This document shows, piece by piece, positions 47,026-56,387 of a stretch of 64,000 bases of DNA. Under the pieces are notes generated by a model. The model was not told the origin of the DNA and searched no databases. It was given only the letters and a program-made list of their open reading frames with translations. Where the stretch lies: contig CBDIHP010000026.1 of NCBI GenBank assembly GCA_965279195.1, positions 62,001 through 126,000 of the forward strand, given 5' to 3'. The translations under genes and the position numbers were made by a program. Position 1 is the stretch's first letter; each line of letters opens with the position of its first letter. Origin of the DNA: CBDIHP01 sp965279195 (lineage in GTDB: Bacteria; Planctomycetota; Planctomycetia; Isosphaerales; Isosphaeraceae).

Positions 47026-48105
47026 ATGAAACTCTTCGAGCCGCTGACGATCGGCCGCCTGACGCTCAAGAACCGGGTCGTGATGCCGCCGATGACGCGG
47101 TCGCGGGCGCATCCGGATGGGGTCCAGCCGGAGATCGCCGAGACGTACTATGCCCAGAGGGCCGGCGCGGGGCTGATCGTCAGCGAGGGGACGCAGCCGA
47201 GCGCCCAGGGTCAGGGCTACTGCCGGACCCCGGGCATCCACACGGACGAGCAGATCCGGGCGTGGCGTAAAGTCACGGACGCCGTGCACGCGGCCGGCGG
47301 CCTGATCTTCCTCCAGCTCATGCACATCGGCCGCATCGGGCACTCGCTCAACCGCACGGTGGCCTCGCCGCTCGTCTCCGCCTCGGCCATCCCCGCCGGC
47401 GCGAAGATCTACACCGACCAGCAGGGCATGCTCGACATGGAGACGCCCGAGGCCCTCACGATCGAGGGCATCGGCGTGGTGGTCGACCAGTACGCCCGGG
47501 CGACACGGAACGCGTTCGAGGCCGGGTTCGACGGGGCCGAGTTGCACGGCGCCAGCGGCTACCTGCCGATGCAGTTCCTCTCGCCCAACTCGAACGTCCG
47601 CACCGACATCTACGGCGGCCCCGTCGAGAATCGGGCGAGGTTCCTGCTGGAGGCCCTCGACGCGATGATCGTCGCGGCCGGCGACGCGAAACTCGTAGGC
47701 GTCCGGCTCAGCCCGGGGGTCAAATTCAACGGCATGAATGAGCCCGACCCGGCGTCGGACTACCCCTACGTCCTCGGCGAGATCGAGCGCAGGGACATCG
47801 GCTACGTCAACGTCCATCTCGAACCGACGTTCCTGGCCGACCGCGGCCCGACCGGCGAGGTGGAGTGGCTCCGCACCCACTACAAGGGCACGCTCATGGC
47901 CGCCGGGCGGTTCACGAAGGACTCGGCCGAGCAGGCGCTCGAGCGCGGCTGGCTCGACGCCGTGGGCTTCGGCTCGCTGTTCACCTCAAACCCCGACCTG
48001 CCGGAGCGGCTCCGGCGCGACCTGCCCCTGACCCCGCCGAACCCCGCCCTCTTCTACTCGCCCGGCCCCGAGGGATACATCGACTTCCCGGCCGCCACCG
48101 CCTGA
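47026..48105 (+). CDS. Old Yellow Enzyme-type alkene reductase (NemA-like)
   Basis: This FMN-dependent NAD(P)H:flavin oxidoreductase reduces activated C=C bonds. The protein has 359 residues, normal for the family. Motifs are PLTIGRLTLKNRVVMPPMTR (N-terminal barrel and FMN contact), LQLMHIGRIGH, AGFDGAELHGASGYLPMQFL (usually HGANGYL; Asn to Ser here), NVRTDIYGGPVENRARF, and the C-terminal phosphate-binding stretch AAGRFTKDSAEQALERGW. The ATG at 47026 gives the standard OYE N-terminus (MKLFEPLTIGRL). The gene stands alone. The substrate is unknown. Confidence 0.92.
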   Translation: MKLFEPLTIGRLTLKNRVVMPPMTRSRAHPDGVQPEIAETYYAQRAGAGLIVSEGTQPSAQGQGYCRTPGIHTDEQIRAWRKVTDAVHAAGGLIFLQLMHIGRIGHSLNRTVASPLVSASAIPAGAKIYTDQQGMLDMETPEALTIEGIGVVVDQYARATRNAFEAGFDGAELHGASGYLPMQFLSPNSNVRTDIYGGPVENRARFLLEALDAMIVAAGDAKLVGVRLSPGVKFNGMNEPDPASDYPYVLGEIERRDIGYVNVHLEPTFLADRGPTGEVEWLRTHYKGTLMAAGRFTKDSAEQALERGWLDAVGFGSLFTSNPDLPERLRRDLPLTPPNPALFYSPGPEGYIDFPAATA

Positions 48106-48246
48106 ACCTATGGGGCAAATCTGCGGTTGCCGGATCGAAGCGACGCGGAGACAATGCCCCCGCAACTCACAACGCGCCGGCCGGTCCCTCACCACACGAT
48201 TCGGATGATCGCGAGGCCGGCGCGGGGTCACGGAGGTCCCGCTCGC

Positions 48247-48897
48247 ATGTCGCTCGCCCTCTTCGGCTTCGGTTCGCGTTCGAATGCGGTCCAACAACGA
48301 ACCCGCCTCGCCTTCCGGCCGTCGCTGTCGATGGCGGAGGCCCGGCTGGAATCGCGCGAGGTGCTCTCCGTCGCGCCGACGACGGCGATCGTCTCGGCCC
48401 GGGCGGTGAACAAGGCGGTCTCGGTCTCGACCTGGAACAACCAGGCGGCCTGGTCGTTCATCAACGGGACCTGGAAATCGACGATCGGCTCGCCGACCCT
48501 CAAGGGGTTCCTCGGCCGGAACGTCTCGATCAAGAGCGTCGACACCTGGGCCGCGTCCAGCACCGGCGTGTCGCTCACGGGCGGGTCGAAGTTTCAGGTC
48601 GGCCAGCTCAGGGTCCAGTTCAACTCCAACGGCGTGCCGACCCTGACGCTCCAGACCACCTCGAACGACACGCCCGTGACGCTGACTGCCGTCTCGGCCA
48701 CGAAGAACGGCGTGACCTTCCAGGGCCAGGCCCCCGAGACCGTGAGCGTCGGCGGCCAGCCCATTAGCACCAATCAGACGACGCTGACCGCGACGTTCAC
48801 GAAGGTGTCGGCGAAGAACATGCAGATCCGCTTCTCGATCGGCGACGGCTCGAAGCCCGTCACCATCCTGTCGTACAACGCCACTAAACGCCCATGA
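48247..48897 (+). CDS. planctomycete surface protein with LExRxxLS-like N-terminal motif
   Basis: The protein has 216 residues from the ATG at 48247 (GGAGG lies about 10 nt upstream). The stretch AEARLESREVLSV resembles the LExRxxLS anchor-type motif seen near the N-terminus of many planctomycete exported proteins. The rest is a low-charge Ser/Thr/Asn-rich beta protein (VNKAVSVSTWNNQAAWSF, LRVQFNSNGVPTLTLQTTSN), consistent with a secreted domain. No enzyme motif is visible. The last four bases overlap the next gene (ATGA at 48894-48897). Confidence 0.7.
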   Translation: MSLALFGFGSRSNAVQQRTRLAFRPSLSMAEARLESREVLSVAPTTAIVSARAVNKAVSVSTWNNQAAWSFINGTWKSTIGSPTLKGFLGRNVSIKSVDTWAASSTGVSLTGGSKFQVGQLRVQFNSNGVPTLTLQTTSNDTPVTLTAVSATKNGVTFQGQAPETVSVGGQPISTNQTTLTATFTKVSAKNMQIRFSIGDGSKPVTILSYNATKRP

Positions 48898-49310
48898 ATC
48901 ACACCCGGACCGGAAGAATGCTGTTCAGCTCCGACCGTCACTTCCGGATTTGGGATTACAACATCAGCTTCGATCAGATGCTATTGCGTAGTCCAGCGTC
49001 TCCCGAGATTGCGATGAACGTCGACGTCGTGCTTTGGGGCGTTGAATATCTTGACATGGTCACGTCCCTCCAGGGGCTGACGATCGTCTCGCCGTCCGAC
49101 GAGGATGTCACACGTGCTCGCGAGGCGATCGGACGCGAAATCGACACGTCTCACGTCCGCCGCTTTGAGTCACAAGGTCGACGCTTCGTTGTGGTTGCCT
49201 CCGGATTCAAAGTCATCAGGAACAATCTTGATATCTTTGAATCGAGCCTGACATATTTCGGGGCGACCGATCCTCCGAGGGATCTTGGTGAAGTCCTCGC
49301 TCGATCATGA
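48894..49310 (+). CDS. hypothetical protein, less GC-rich than its neighbours
   Basis: The protein has 138 residues with no recognised family. It starts in an ATGA overlap with the surface-protein gene. Parts such as RHFRIWDYNISFDQMLLRSP and GVEYLDMVTSLQGLTIVSP look like real alternating strands and helices. The DNA has more A/T-ending codons than neighbours, a possible sign of transfer. It ends 5 bp before the convergent SDR stop. Confidence 0.6.
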   Translation: MNHTRTGRMLFSSDRHFRIWDYNISFDQMLLRSPASPEIAMNVDVVLWGVEYLDMVTSLQGLTIVSPSDEDVTRAREAIGREIDTSHVRRFESQGRRFVVVASGFKVIRNNLDIFESSLTYFGATDPPRDLGEVLARS

Positions 49311-49314
49311 ATGC

Positions 49315-50340
49315 TCACGCCGTCCCGGGGCGGGTCCCTTCGGGGATGATGCGGTTGGCCAGCTCGGCGAGGGGGCCGGCGATGTCGCGGCCCTGGACGG
49401 GCTCGGCGAACCGGGCCCCGGGGCCGGGCTGAGGCAGGGCGCGGTTGACCAGGCCGAGGAGTTCGGCCATCCAGCCGGGCGCGAGGTTGTGCAGCGCGAT
49501 CCCCAGGTGGGCGTTCCAGCCGAAGACCACCTCGGGGTCGCCGACGCAGAGGCAGTCGACGATGGCCTTCGCCGCCCCGTGGGCCGAGGCCGACAGCCCC
49601 GGGATCGTGTCGGAGAGCGCGAACCAGGAGTACTCGGCCTGCGGGTCCCCCTTGAACCATGCGTGCCGGTGGCCGCCGGTGCGGATGGTGGTGGGATACA
49701 CGCTCGTCACGAGGATGTTGTCCTTCGCGAGTTCCGCACGCAGGCCCTCGCTGAAGCCCGTGAGCGCGAATTTGCTCGAAGTGTAGGGCAGCATGTGCGG
49801 CACCGGGACCTTGCCGCCGATTGAGATCACGTTCGCGATCCGGCCCCCCCCGCGCATCTTCATCGAGGGGATCGCCGCCAGGGTCGGGTAGACCGTCCCC
49901 CAGAAATTCGTGGCCATCGCCCGCTCGAAGTCGTCGCGGGTCATCGTCTCGACCGGGCCGACGATCATGATGCCCGCGCAGTTGATCAGCACATCGATCT
50001 GCCCGAACCGCTCGATGACCTGCCGGACGACCTCATTCGCCTGGACCTCGTCCGAGAGGTCCGCCGCCACGTGAATGACCTCGGCCGCCCCCGCACGCCG
50101 GAGATCCTCGGCGGCGTCTTCGAGTTCGTCCTCCCGCCGGGCCGCGATGGCCACGGCCGCCCCTCGCCTGGCCGCCTCCCTCGCCACGAGCAGCCCCAGC
50201 CCGCTGCTGGCCCCGTTGACGAGCACGACGCGGCCCCGCAGGTCGATCCGGCGGATCGACCTGAGCCACGCGCGGGCCCCCCACAAGGCCCCGGCGCCGA
50301 GCGCCGCACCGACGAACCAGCGATTCTTGAGCAACGACAT
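49315..50340 (-). CDS. membrane-anchored short-chain dehydrogenase/reductase (SDR)
   Basis: The protein has 341 residues. An N-terminal hydrophobic segment (WFVGAALGAGALWGARAWL, 8-26) is a likely anchor. The Rossmann fold has VNGASSGLGLLVAREAA (glycine motif 43-49), NCAGIMIVGPVE, Ser173 (NVISIGG), and the catalytic pair Tyr186-Lys190 in LPYTSSKFALTG. The C-terminus is longer than classical SDRs (about 90 extra residues). The ATG at 50340 has AGGAGG upstream. The substrate is not predictable. A short low-complexity gap (50341-50491) separates it from the divergent DUF1549 gene. Confidence 0.9.
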   Translation of the reverse strand: MSLLKNRWFVGAALGAGALWGARAWLRSIRRIDLRGRVVLVNGASSGLGLLVAREAARRGAAVAIAARREDELEDAAEDLRRAGAAEVIHVAADLSDEVQANEVVRQVIERFGQIDVLINCAGIMIVGPVETMTRDDFERAMATNFWGTVYPTLAAIPSMKMRGGGRIANVISIGGKVPVPHMLPYTSSKFALTGFSEGLRAELAKDNILVTSVYPTTIRTGGHRHAWFKGDPQAEYSWFALSDTIPGLSASAHGAAKAIVDCLCVGDPEVVFGWNAHLGIALHNLAPGWMAELLGLVNRALPQPGPGARFAEPVQGRDIAGPLAELANRIIPEGTRPGTA

Positions 50341-50491
50341 GACGGTCCGGCTCCTCCTGGGCGGTTTTCCCTTCGCTAAGTGCAGACGGCGTGCCAGGTC
50401 TTGCCGCCGGATCGCGGAGAGCGGACAATGGGCGAGGATCACCCCGACCTCGCCCCCCGCGCATTCCTCCCTCACCCATAAACCATCGCCC

Positions 50492-53400
50492 ATGAACCAT
50501 CCTCTCCTGCTCCTGTGCCTCTGCATGGCCGCCGACGCGCCGGGGGCGGTGGACTTCGCCAAGGACGTCCAGCCGATCCTGTCCGACAAGTGCATCGCCT
50601 GCCACGGGCCCGACGACGCCACGCGCAAGGCGAAGCTGAGGCTCGACCGCAAGGCCGACGCCCTCGCCGCGGGGGCCTTCGTGCCGGGCAAGCCGGAGGA
50701 GAGCGAGGCCTTCCAGCGGGTCACGGCCGACGACGATTCGAAGATGCCGCCGGCGAAGTCGGGCAAGTCATTATCGGCGAAAGACGTTGATGTGCTCAAA
50801 CGTTGGATCGACCAGGGGGCCGTCTGGAAGGAGCACTGGGCGTTCGCGCCGCCGGTCAAGGCCAGGGCACCGGAGGGGCTGGCGAAGACGCCGTTGGGGG
50901 CGACCTGGCCCCGCAGTCCGATCGACGCATTCGTGCTCGACCGACTGGTCCGGGACGGATTGAATCCCTCGCCCGAGGCGTCGAAGGCGACGCTCATCCG
51001 CCGGCTGTCGCTCGACCTGAACGGCGTGCCGCCCACCCCGGCGGAGGTCGATGCGTTCCTGCTCGACAACCGGCCGGACGCCTACGAGCGGCTGGTGGAC
51101 CGGCTGCTCGCCTCGCCGAGGTTCGGCGAACGCATGGCGATGGATTGGCTCGACGCCGCGCGGTACTCCGACACCGACGGCTTCCAGGGCGACGACACCC
51201 GCACCAACTGGCCCTGGCGCGACTGGGTGATCGACGCCTTCAACAAGAACATGCGCTTCGACCGGTTCACGCTCGAACAGTTCGCCGGCGACCTGATGCC
51301 GGGGAAGGATCCCGCCCGCGCGTTGCCCACGACCTTCCACCGCAACCACATGACCAACGGCGAGGGGGGTCGCGACCCGGAGGAATCCCGGATCGACTAC
51401 GTGCTCGACCGCGTGAACACCGTCGGCACCGTCTGGCTCGGACTGACGCTCGGGTGCGCCCAGTGTCACACCCACAAATATGATCCAATCTCCCAGGCCG
51501 ACTACTACAAGCTCTCGGCCTTCTTCGACAGCATCGACGAGGACGGCAAGGCCAGCAAGGGGGCCAGGCCGTATCTCAAGGTGCAGTCGCCCGCCGTCGA
51601 GCGGAGCCTGTCGCTGGCGAAGTCCCTCGTGGGCCGGCGCAAGCGAGAGGAGGCCGAACTCCGGAAGTCGGCCGGGCCGGCATTCGAGACGTGGTTGGTC
51701 GCGAGACGCGGCGAGGTCAAGGACGGATTCAGGGCCTGGCAACCGTTCATGGCGGCCTCGCTCGAAACCCGGGAGGGGACGACGCTGAACGCCGAGCCCG
51801 ATGGCACCGTGATGGCTAGCGGGTCGGACCCGAGGCACGAGGATTACCGCCTGATCGGCAAGCCCCGGACGAAGTCGGGCCGGATCACCGGTTTGCGCAT
51901 CGATGTGTTGCCGCATGCGGGCTTCACGAACGGCGGCTACTCGCGGTCGAAGTCGGGCCACTTCATCCTGACCGACATCAAGGTGCAGGTCCGCCCGCGC
52001 GACGGGTCGCAGGTGAAGGAGCCGCCGATCGCCGGGGCCGTCGCCGACGTGGAGGCCGACACCGCGAAATTCGGCGGCTACGGCAAGGTGATCCACACGC
52101 TCGACGACGACCCGCGGAACGGGTGGTCGACGCTCGGCCGCGACCTCAAGTCGCCGCACTCCGCCGTGTACGCCTTCGCCGAGCCCCTGGTGCTCGACCC
52201 GACGGACGACCTGATCGTCGAACTCCGCCACCGATCGACGGAGGGTCACCTGAACATCGGCCGGTTCCGCGTCCTCCTGACCGACCAGCCCGGAGAGACG
52301 CCCCGGGGCCTGGAACCTTCGCCCCTCGAACGCCTGGCCGAGCGGGTCGACGCGGGTGCGGCCATCGAGCCGAAACTGCGCGAGCGATTGTTCAACCAGT
52401 ACCTCGAAGACGACCCCGCGCACACGCTCGCCAGGGCGAACCTCAAGCGGGCGGAGTCGCAACTCGCCGACCTGAGCAAGTTCGCGAAGGGCGTCGACGT
52501 CATGGTCCTGGCCGAGAAGGACAAACCGCGCGACACGCACGTTTTGATCCGAGGCGTCTGGGACCGGAAGGGCGACAAGGTCGACCGCGACGTGCCCGGG
52601 GCCGTCGCCGGCTGGCCGAAGGACGAGCCCCGGACCCGGGCGGGACTGGCGAAGTGGCTGGTTTCGCGGTCGAATCCGCTGACGGCCCGGGTGGTGGTGA
52701 ACCGGTTCTGGCAGATGCACTTCGGCGCGGGGATCGTCCGCACGCCCGAGGATTTCGGCCGCCAGGGCGAGCCGCCCACTCACCCCGAGGTGCTCGACTG
52801 GCTGGCCGTCGAATTCATGGACAGCGGCTGGGATGTCAAGCACATCATCAAGACGATCGTTTGCAGCTCGACCTATCGGCAGTCATCCGGCACGAGCGAA
52901 TCGCTGCGGCTCCGCGACCCCGAGAACCGCCTGCTGGCCCGGGCGTCGCGGTTCCGCCTGCCGAGCTGGATGATCCGCGACGCCGCCCTGGGCGCGAGCG
53001 GCCTGCTGAACCCCGCGATCGGCGGGCCGCCGGTGCGGCCCTATCAGCCGCCGGGGGTCTGGGAAGAAATGTTCATGGGCCGGTTCGTCTACGAGCCCAC
53101 CGAAGGGCCCGACCAGTACCGCCGGACCATCTACGCCTTCTGGCGACGCTCGGCCGCCCCCACCTTCCTCTTCGACAGCGCCCAGCGCCGCGTGTGCGAG
53201 GTCCGCACCCCTCGGACCAACACGCCGCTCCAGGCGCTCACGTTGTTGAACGACACGACGTTCCTCGAATCCGCCCGGGCCCTGGCCGCGGACGCCGTAT
53301 CGAAGGGCGGAGACGCCCGGTTCCACGCGATCCTCAAGTCGGTCCTGGCCCGCCCGGCCGATGCACGCGAGTTGAGCATCTTCCAACGCGAGTTCAAGCG

Positions 53401-53560
53401 AGCACGCGAACACTTCCAGGCACATCCCGACGACGCGACGAGATGGCTGTCGCACGGGCAATCGCGGCCCGATCCGAAGCTCGATCGCACCGAACTCGCC
53501 GCGCTGGCGGTGGTGGCGGACATGGTCCTGAACCTCGACGAAGCCATCACGCGGGAGTGA
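50492..53560 (+). CDS. PSCyt1/DUF1549/DUF1553 planctomycete cytochrome c protein
   Basis: The product is 1022 residues. A short hydrophobic N-terminus (MNHPLLLLCLCMAADA) leads into the PSCyt1 cytochrome domain with CIACH (Cys34, Cys37, His38). The DUF1549 domain (PSCyt2) has LIRRLSLDLNGVPPTPAEVD, FGERMAMDWLDAARYSDTDG and GCAQCHTHKYDPI, a second CxxCH. A beta region in the middle (RIDVLPHAGFTNGGYSRSKS) may be a carbohydrate-binding-like fold. DUF1553 (PSD1) ends the protein with NPLTARVVVNRFWQMHFG, DFGRQGEPPTHPEVLDWLA and TPLQALTLLND. The family is typical of planctomycetes; the role is probably redox-linked polymer breakdown but unproven. It overlaps no gene and precedes DUF1501 by 5 bp. Confidence 0.93.
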   Translation: MNHPLLLLCLCMAADAPGAVDFAKDVQPILSDKCIACHGPDDATRKAKLRLDRKADALAAGAFVPGKPEESEAFQRVTADDDSKMPPAKSGKSLSAKDVDVLKRWIDQGAVWKEHWAFAPPVKARAPEGLAKTPLGATWPRSPIDAFVLDRLVRDGLNPSPEASKATLIRRLSLDLNGVPPTPAEVDAFLLDNRPDAYERLVDRLLASPRFGERMAMDWLDAARYSDTDGFQGDDTRTNWPWRDWVIDAFNKNMRFDRFTLEQFAGDLMPGKDPARALPTTFHRNHMTNGEGGRDPEESRIDYVLDRVNTVGTVWLGLTLGCAQCHTHKYDPISQADYYKLSAFFDSIDEDGKASKGARPYLKVQSPAVERSLSLAKSLVGRRKREEAELRKSAGPAFETWLVARRGEVKDGFRAWQPFMAASLETREGTTLNAEPDGTVMASGSDPRHEDYRLIGKPRTKSGRITGLRIDVLPHAGFTNGGYSRSKSGHFILTDIKVQVRPRDGSQVKEPPIAGAVADVEADTAKFGGYGKVIHTLDDDPRNGWSTLGRDLKSPHSAVYAFAEPLVLDPTDDLIVELRHRSTEGHLNIGRFRVLLTDQPGETPRGLEPSPLERLAERVDAGAAIEPKLRERLFNQYLEDDPAHTLARANLKRAESQLADLSKFAKGVDVMVLAEKDKPRDTHVLIRGVWDRKGDKVDRDVPGAVAGWPKDEPRTRAGLAKWLVSRSNPLTARVVVNRFWQMHFGAGIVRTPEDFGRQGEPPTHPEVLDWLAVEFMDSGWDVKHIIKTIVCSSTYRQSSGTSESLRLRDPENRLLARASRFRLPSWMIRDAALGASGLLNPAIGGPPVRPYQPPGVWEEMFMGRFVYEPTEGPDQYRRTIYAFWRRSAAPTFLFDSAQRRVCEVRTPRTNTPLQALTLLNDTTFLESARALAADAVSKGGDARFHAILKSVLARPADARELSIFQREFKRAREHFQAHPDDATRWLSHGQSRPDPKLDRTELAALAVVADMVLNLDEAITRE

Positions 53561-53565
53561 TCCTC

Positions 53566-55008
53566 ATGCGACCGATTCCGGATGAGTTGATGGATTCGAC
53601 CCGCCGCTATTTCCTCGGCCGCTGCACCGGCGTCAGCCTCGGGGCCGCCGCGCTGTCGGGATTGCTGGCGTCGCAGACGGCCCGGGCATCCGAAGGCGGG
53701 TTGCCCGGCGTGCCGCATTTCGCGCCGAAGGCGAAGCGGGTGATCTTCCTCACGCAGTCGGGCGGGCCGTCGCAACTGGAGCTGTTCGACCACAAGCCGG
53801 GGCTGGAGAAGTGGGCGGGGAAGGAACTGCCCGACTCGGTCCGTCGCGGCCAGCGGCTCACGACGATGACGGCATCGCAGAAACAGCTCGTCATGCCTTC
53901 TCGCGTCAAGTTCTCGAAGTGCGGCCAGTCCGGCGCGACGGTGGGCGAGTGGCTGCCGCACCTGGCGAAGGTCGCGGACGAACTCTGCTTCATCAAGTCG
54001 ATGACGACCGAACATATCAATCATGCCCCCGCCATGACCTTCATGCTCACCGGCCACCAGCTCCCCGGCCGCCCGAGCATCGGCGGCTGGGTGGGCTACG
54101 GCCTGGGCTCCGAGAACCGCGACCTGCCCGATTACATCGTCCTCGTCTCCAAGATGCAGCGCCCCAGCGACCAACCGTTATATGACTACTACTGGGGATC
54201 CGGATTCCTCCCCTCGCGTCACCAGGGGGTCCGCTTCCGCAACTCCAGCGAGCCCGTCCTGTATCTCAAGGACCCCGCCGGGCTGCCCCGCAACCTGCGC
54301 CGGGGGATGCTCGACGGCATGGCCGAGCTGAACGGCCACCACCTCGAAGCGACGGGCGACCCGGAAATCGGCACGCGTATCCGTCAATATGAGATGGCCT
54401 ATCGGATGCAAACATCCGTCCCCGACCTGGCCGACCTCTCCGACGAGCCCGCCTCGACCTTCGAACTCTACGGGCCCGACTCGCGGCGGCCCGGTTCCTA
54501 CGCGGCCAACTGCATCCTCGCGCGGCGGCTGGCCGAGCGTGGCGTGCGATTCGTGCAGCTCTTCCACCCGGACTGGGACCATCACAGCCGGCTGTCGTCG
54601 TGGTGCGTCGCGCGTTGCAGGGACACCGACCAGGCCACGGCAGGGCTCATCACCGACCTCAAGCGTCGCGGGCTGCTGGACGACACGCTGGTCGTCTGGG
54701 GCGGCGAGTTCGGCCGCGGCGTGGCCGGCCAGGGCGACTGGCAGAGCATCGAGGCGGGCCGCGATCACCACCCCCGCTGCTTCACGATGTGGCTCGCCGG
54801 CGCGGGCGTCAAGGCGGGCCACACCCACGGCCAGACCGACGACTTCAGCTACAACGTCGCCAGCGACCCCGTCGCCGTGCATGACCTCCAGGCCACCATC
54901 CTCCACCTCCTCGGCATCGACCACACCCGCCTCACCTACCGCTTCCAGGGCCGCGACTTCCGCCTCACGGACGTGCATGGGCGGGTCGTTCAACAGATAC
55001 TGAATTGA
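53566..55008 (+). CDS. DUF1501 sulfatase-fold protein, Tat-type signal
   Basis: The protein has 480 residues. The N-terminus STRRYFLGRCTGVSLGAAAL fits a twin-arginine export signal (RRYFLG). Family signatures are FLTQSGGPSQLELFDHKPGL, INHAPAMTFMLTGHQ, GRPSIGGWVGYGLG, FELYGPDSRRPGSYAANCIL, DTLVVWGGEFGRG and DHHPRCFTMWLAGAG. The start is the ATG at 53566 with GGGAG 8 nt upstream, 5 bp after the DUF1549/1553 stop, the usual pairing. Its TGA stop (55006-55008) lies inside the left arm of the F5 repeat. Confidence 0.93.
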   Translation: MRPIPDELMDSTRRYFLGRCTGVSLGAAALSGLLASQTARASEGGLPGVPHFAPKAKRVIFLTQSGGPSQLELFDHKPGLEKWAGKELPDSVRRGQRLTTMTASQKQLVMPSRVKFSKCGQSGATVGEWLPHLAKVADELCFIKSMTTEHINHAPAMTFMLTGHQLPGRPSIGGWVGYGLGSENRDLPDYIVLVSKMQRPSDQPLYDYYWGSGFLPSRHQGVRFRNSSEPVLYLKDPAGLPRNLRRGMLDGMAELNGHHLEATGDPEIGTRIRQYEMAYRMQTSVPDLADLSDEPASTFELYGPDSRRPGSYAANCILARRLAERGVRFVQLFHPDWDHHSRLSSWCVARCRDTDQATAGLITDLKRRGLLDDTLVVWGGEFGRGVAGQGDWQSIEAGRDHHPRCFTMWLAGAGVKAGHTHGQTDDFSYNVASDPVAVHDLQATILHLLGIDHTRLTYRFQGRDFRLTDVHGRVVQQILN

Positions 55009-55088
55009 ACCGCAGAGACGCGGAGATCACGGGGACAGGCCTGAGAAAACTTCGCTCCTCTGTGCCCCCCGCGTCTCTGTGGTTCAAT
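55004..55088. repeat. F5 inverted repeat, copy 2
   Basis: Arms 55004-55023 and 55069-55088 (ATTGAACCGCAGAGACGCGG type) match at 19 of 20 bases. It overlaps the stop of the DUF1501 gene and ends 32 bp before the YhaO start. Confidence 0.85.
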
Positions 55089-55120
55089 TTTCCCGATTTG
55101 CCGGCCGATACAGGGATGTG

Positions 55121-56368
55121 ATGATCAAGTTCCTCCACGCCGCCGATATTCACCTGGATAGTCCCCTGCGCGGGCTGGAGGCGTATGAGGGCGCGCCGGC
55201 GCAGCGGATCCGCGACGCGACGCGGCGGGCATTCGAGAATCTGGTGGACCTCGCCATCCGCGAGAAGGTCGCGTTCCTGCTGCTGGCGGGCGACCTCTAC
55301 GACGGAGACTGGCAGGATTACAACACCGGCTTGTATCTGGTCCGCCAGATGGGTCGCCTGCGCGAGGCGGGCATCCCCGTGTTCGCGATCGCGGGCAACC
55401 ACGACGCGCAGAGCAAGATGACCCGGCGCCTGCCCTTGCCGGAGAACGTCCGGATGCTCGCGACTGACGAGCCGCAGTCGCACGTGCTGGGCGACCTGGG
55501 CATCGCCATCCACGGCCAGGGGTTCGCCACGCAGGCGGTGACGGACGACCTGTCGAAGCGGTATCCCCGGGCGGTCAAGGATGTTTATAACATCGGATTG
55601 TTGCATACCTGCGCGACGGGTGCCGACGGTCACGACCGCTACGCGCCTTGCACGCCCCAGGGCTTGATCAGCAAGGAATATGACTACTGGGCGCTGGGTC
55701 ATGTGCACCAGCGGCAGACGCTGGCCGAGGCGCCGTTCATCGCCTTCTCGGGGAATTTGCAGGGTCGGCACGCCCGCGAGACGGGGCCGAAGGGGGCGCT
55801 CCTGGTCACCCTCGGCGACGACCGCAAGGCCAGGGTCGAGTTCCGGCGGCTGGACGTGGTCCGCTGGGAATCGATCGAGATCGCGTCGCCCGATTGTGCG
55901 CATGAAGATGAGATCGCCGACCTCGCCGCGTCGGCCATCGACCCGATCCTCGCGTCCGAGGATGGCGAGCGGCTGGTGGTGGCCCGGGTGGTCGTGCGTG
56001 GCCCGAGCAAGGCCCACGAGCGGCTGCTGGCCGGCCCGGAGCGGCTGGCGGCGGCGGTGCGGGCGAGGGCGAACGACCTGGGCGGCGACCGTCTCTGGAT
56101 CGAGCAGGTGAAGGTCAAGACCCTGCCGATGCGACAGGCCCAGGCGATCGGCGACGGCCCGATCGAGGAGCTGTTCGCCCTGCTCGATGAGTATCGCAGC
56201 GACGCCGCGAGGCTCGAATCGGCCGGTCACGCGCTGGCGGATCTGAAGCAGAAATTGCCCGCCGAGGCGTCCGACGGGCCGGACGCCCCGCAGCTCGACG
56301 ATCCCGAGTGGCTCAGGGGCGTGCTCGACGCGGCCGAGGCCATCTTGCGGGAACGCCTGCACGTCTGA
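55121..56368 (+). CDS. yhaO: YhaO-type DNA-repair metallophosphoesterase (SbcD/Mre11-like)
   Basis: This is a Mn-dependent nuclease subunit, 415 residues. The phosphoesterase motifs are AADIHLDS (Asp9, His11), AGDLYDGDW (Asp58), AGNHDA (Asn93-His94), LLHTCATG and LGHVHQRQ. The C-terminal part (RVVVRGPSKAHERLLAGPER) is the capping domain. The start at 55121 has AGGGATG nearby; the frame is open to 55079 in the repeat. The SMC-like partner gene follows 19 bp after its stop. The N-terminal sequence MIKFLHAADIHLDSPLRGLE is closer to Bacillus YhaO than to SbcD, by memory. Confidence 0.9.
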   Translation: MIKFLHAADIHLDSPLRGLEAYEGAPAQRIRDATRRAFENLVDLAIREKVAFLLLAGDLYDGDWQDYNTGLYLVRQMGRLREAGIPVFAIAGNHDAQSKMTRRLPLPENVRMLATDEPQSHVLGDLGIAIHGQGFATQAVTDDLSKRYPRAVKDVYNIGLLHTCATGADGHDRYAPCTPQGLISKEYDYWALGHVHQRQTLAEAPFIAFSGNLQGRHARETGPKGALLVTLGDDRKARVEFRRLDVVRWESIEIASPDCAHEDEIADLAASAIDPILASEDGERLVVARVVVRGPSKAHERLLAGPERLAAAVRARANDLGGDRLWIEQVKVKTLPMRQAQAIGDGPIEELFALLDEYRSDAARLESAGHALADLKQKLPAEASDGPDAPQLDDPEWLRGVLDAAEAILRERLHV

Positions 56369-56387
56369 GAACGCGACACATTTGCCC

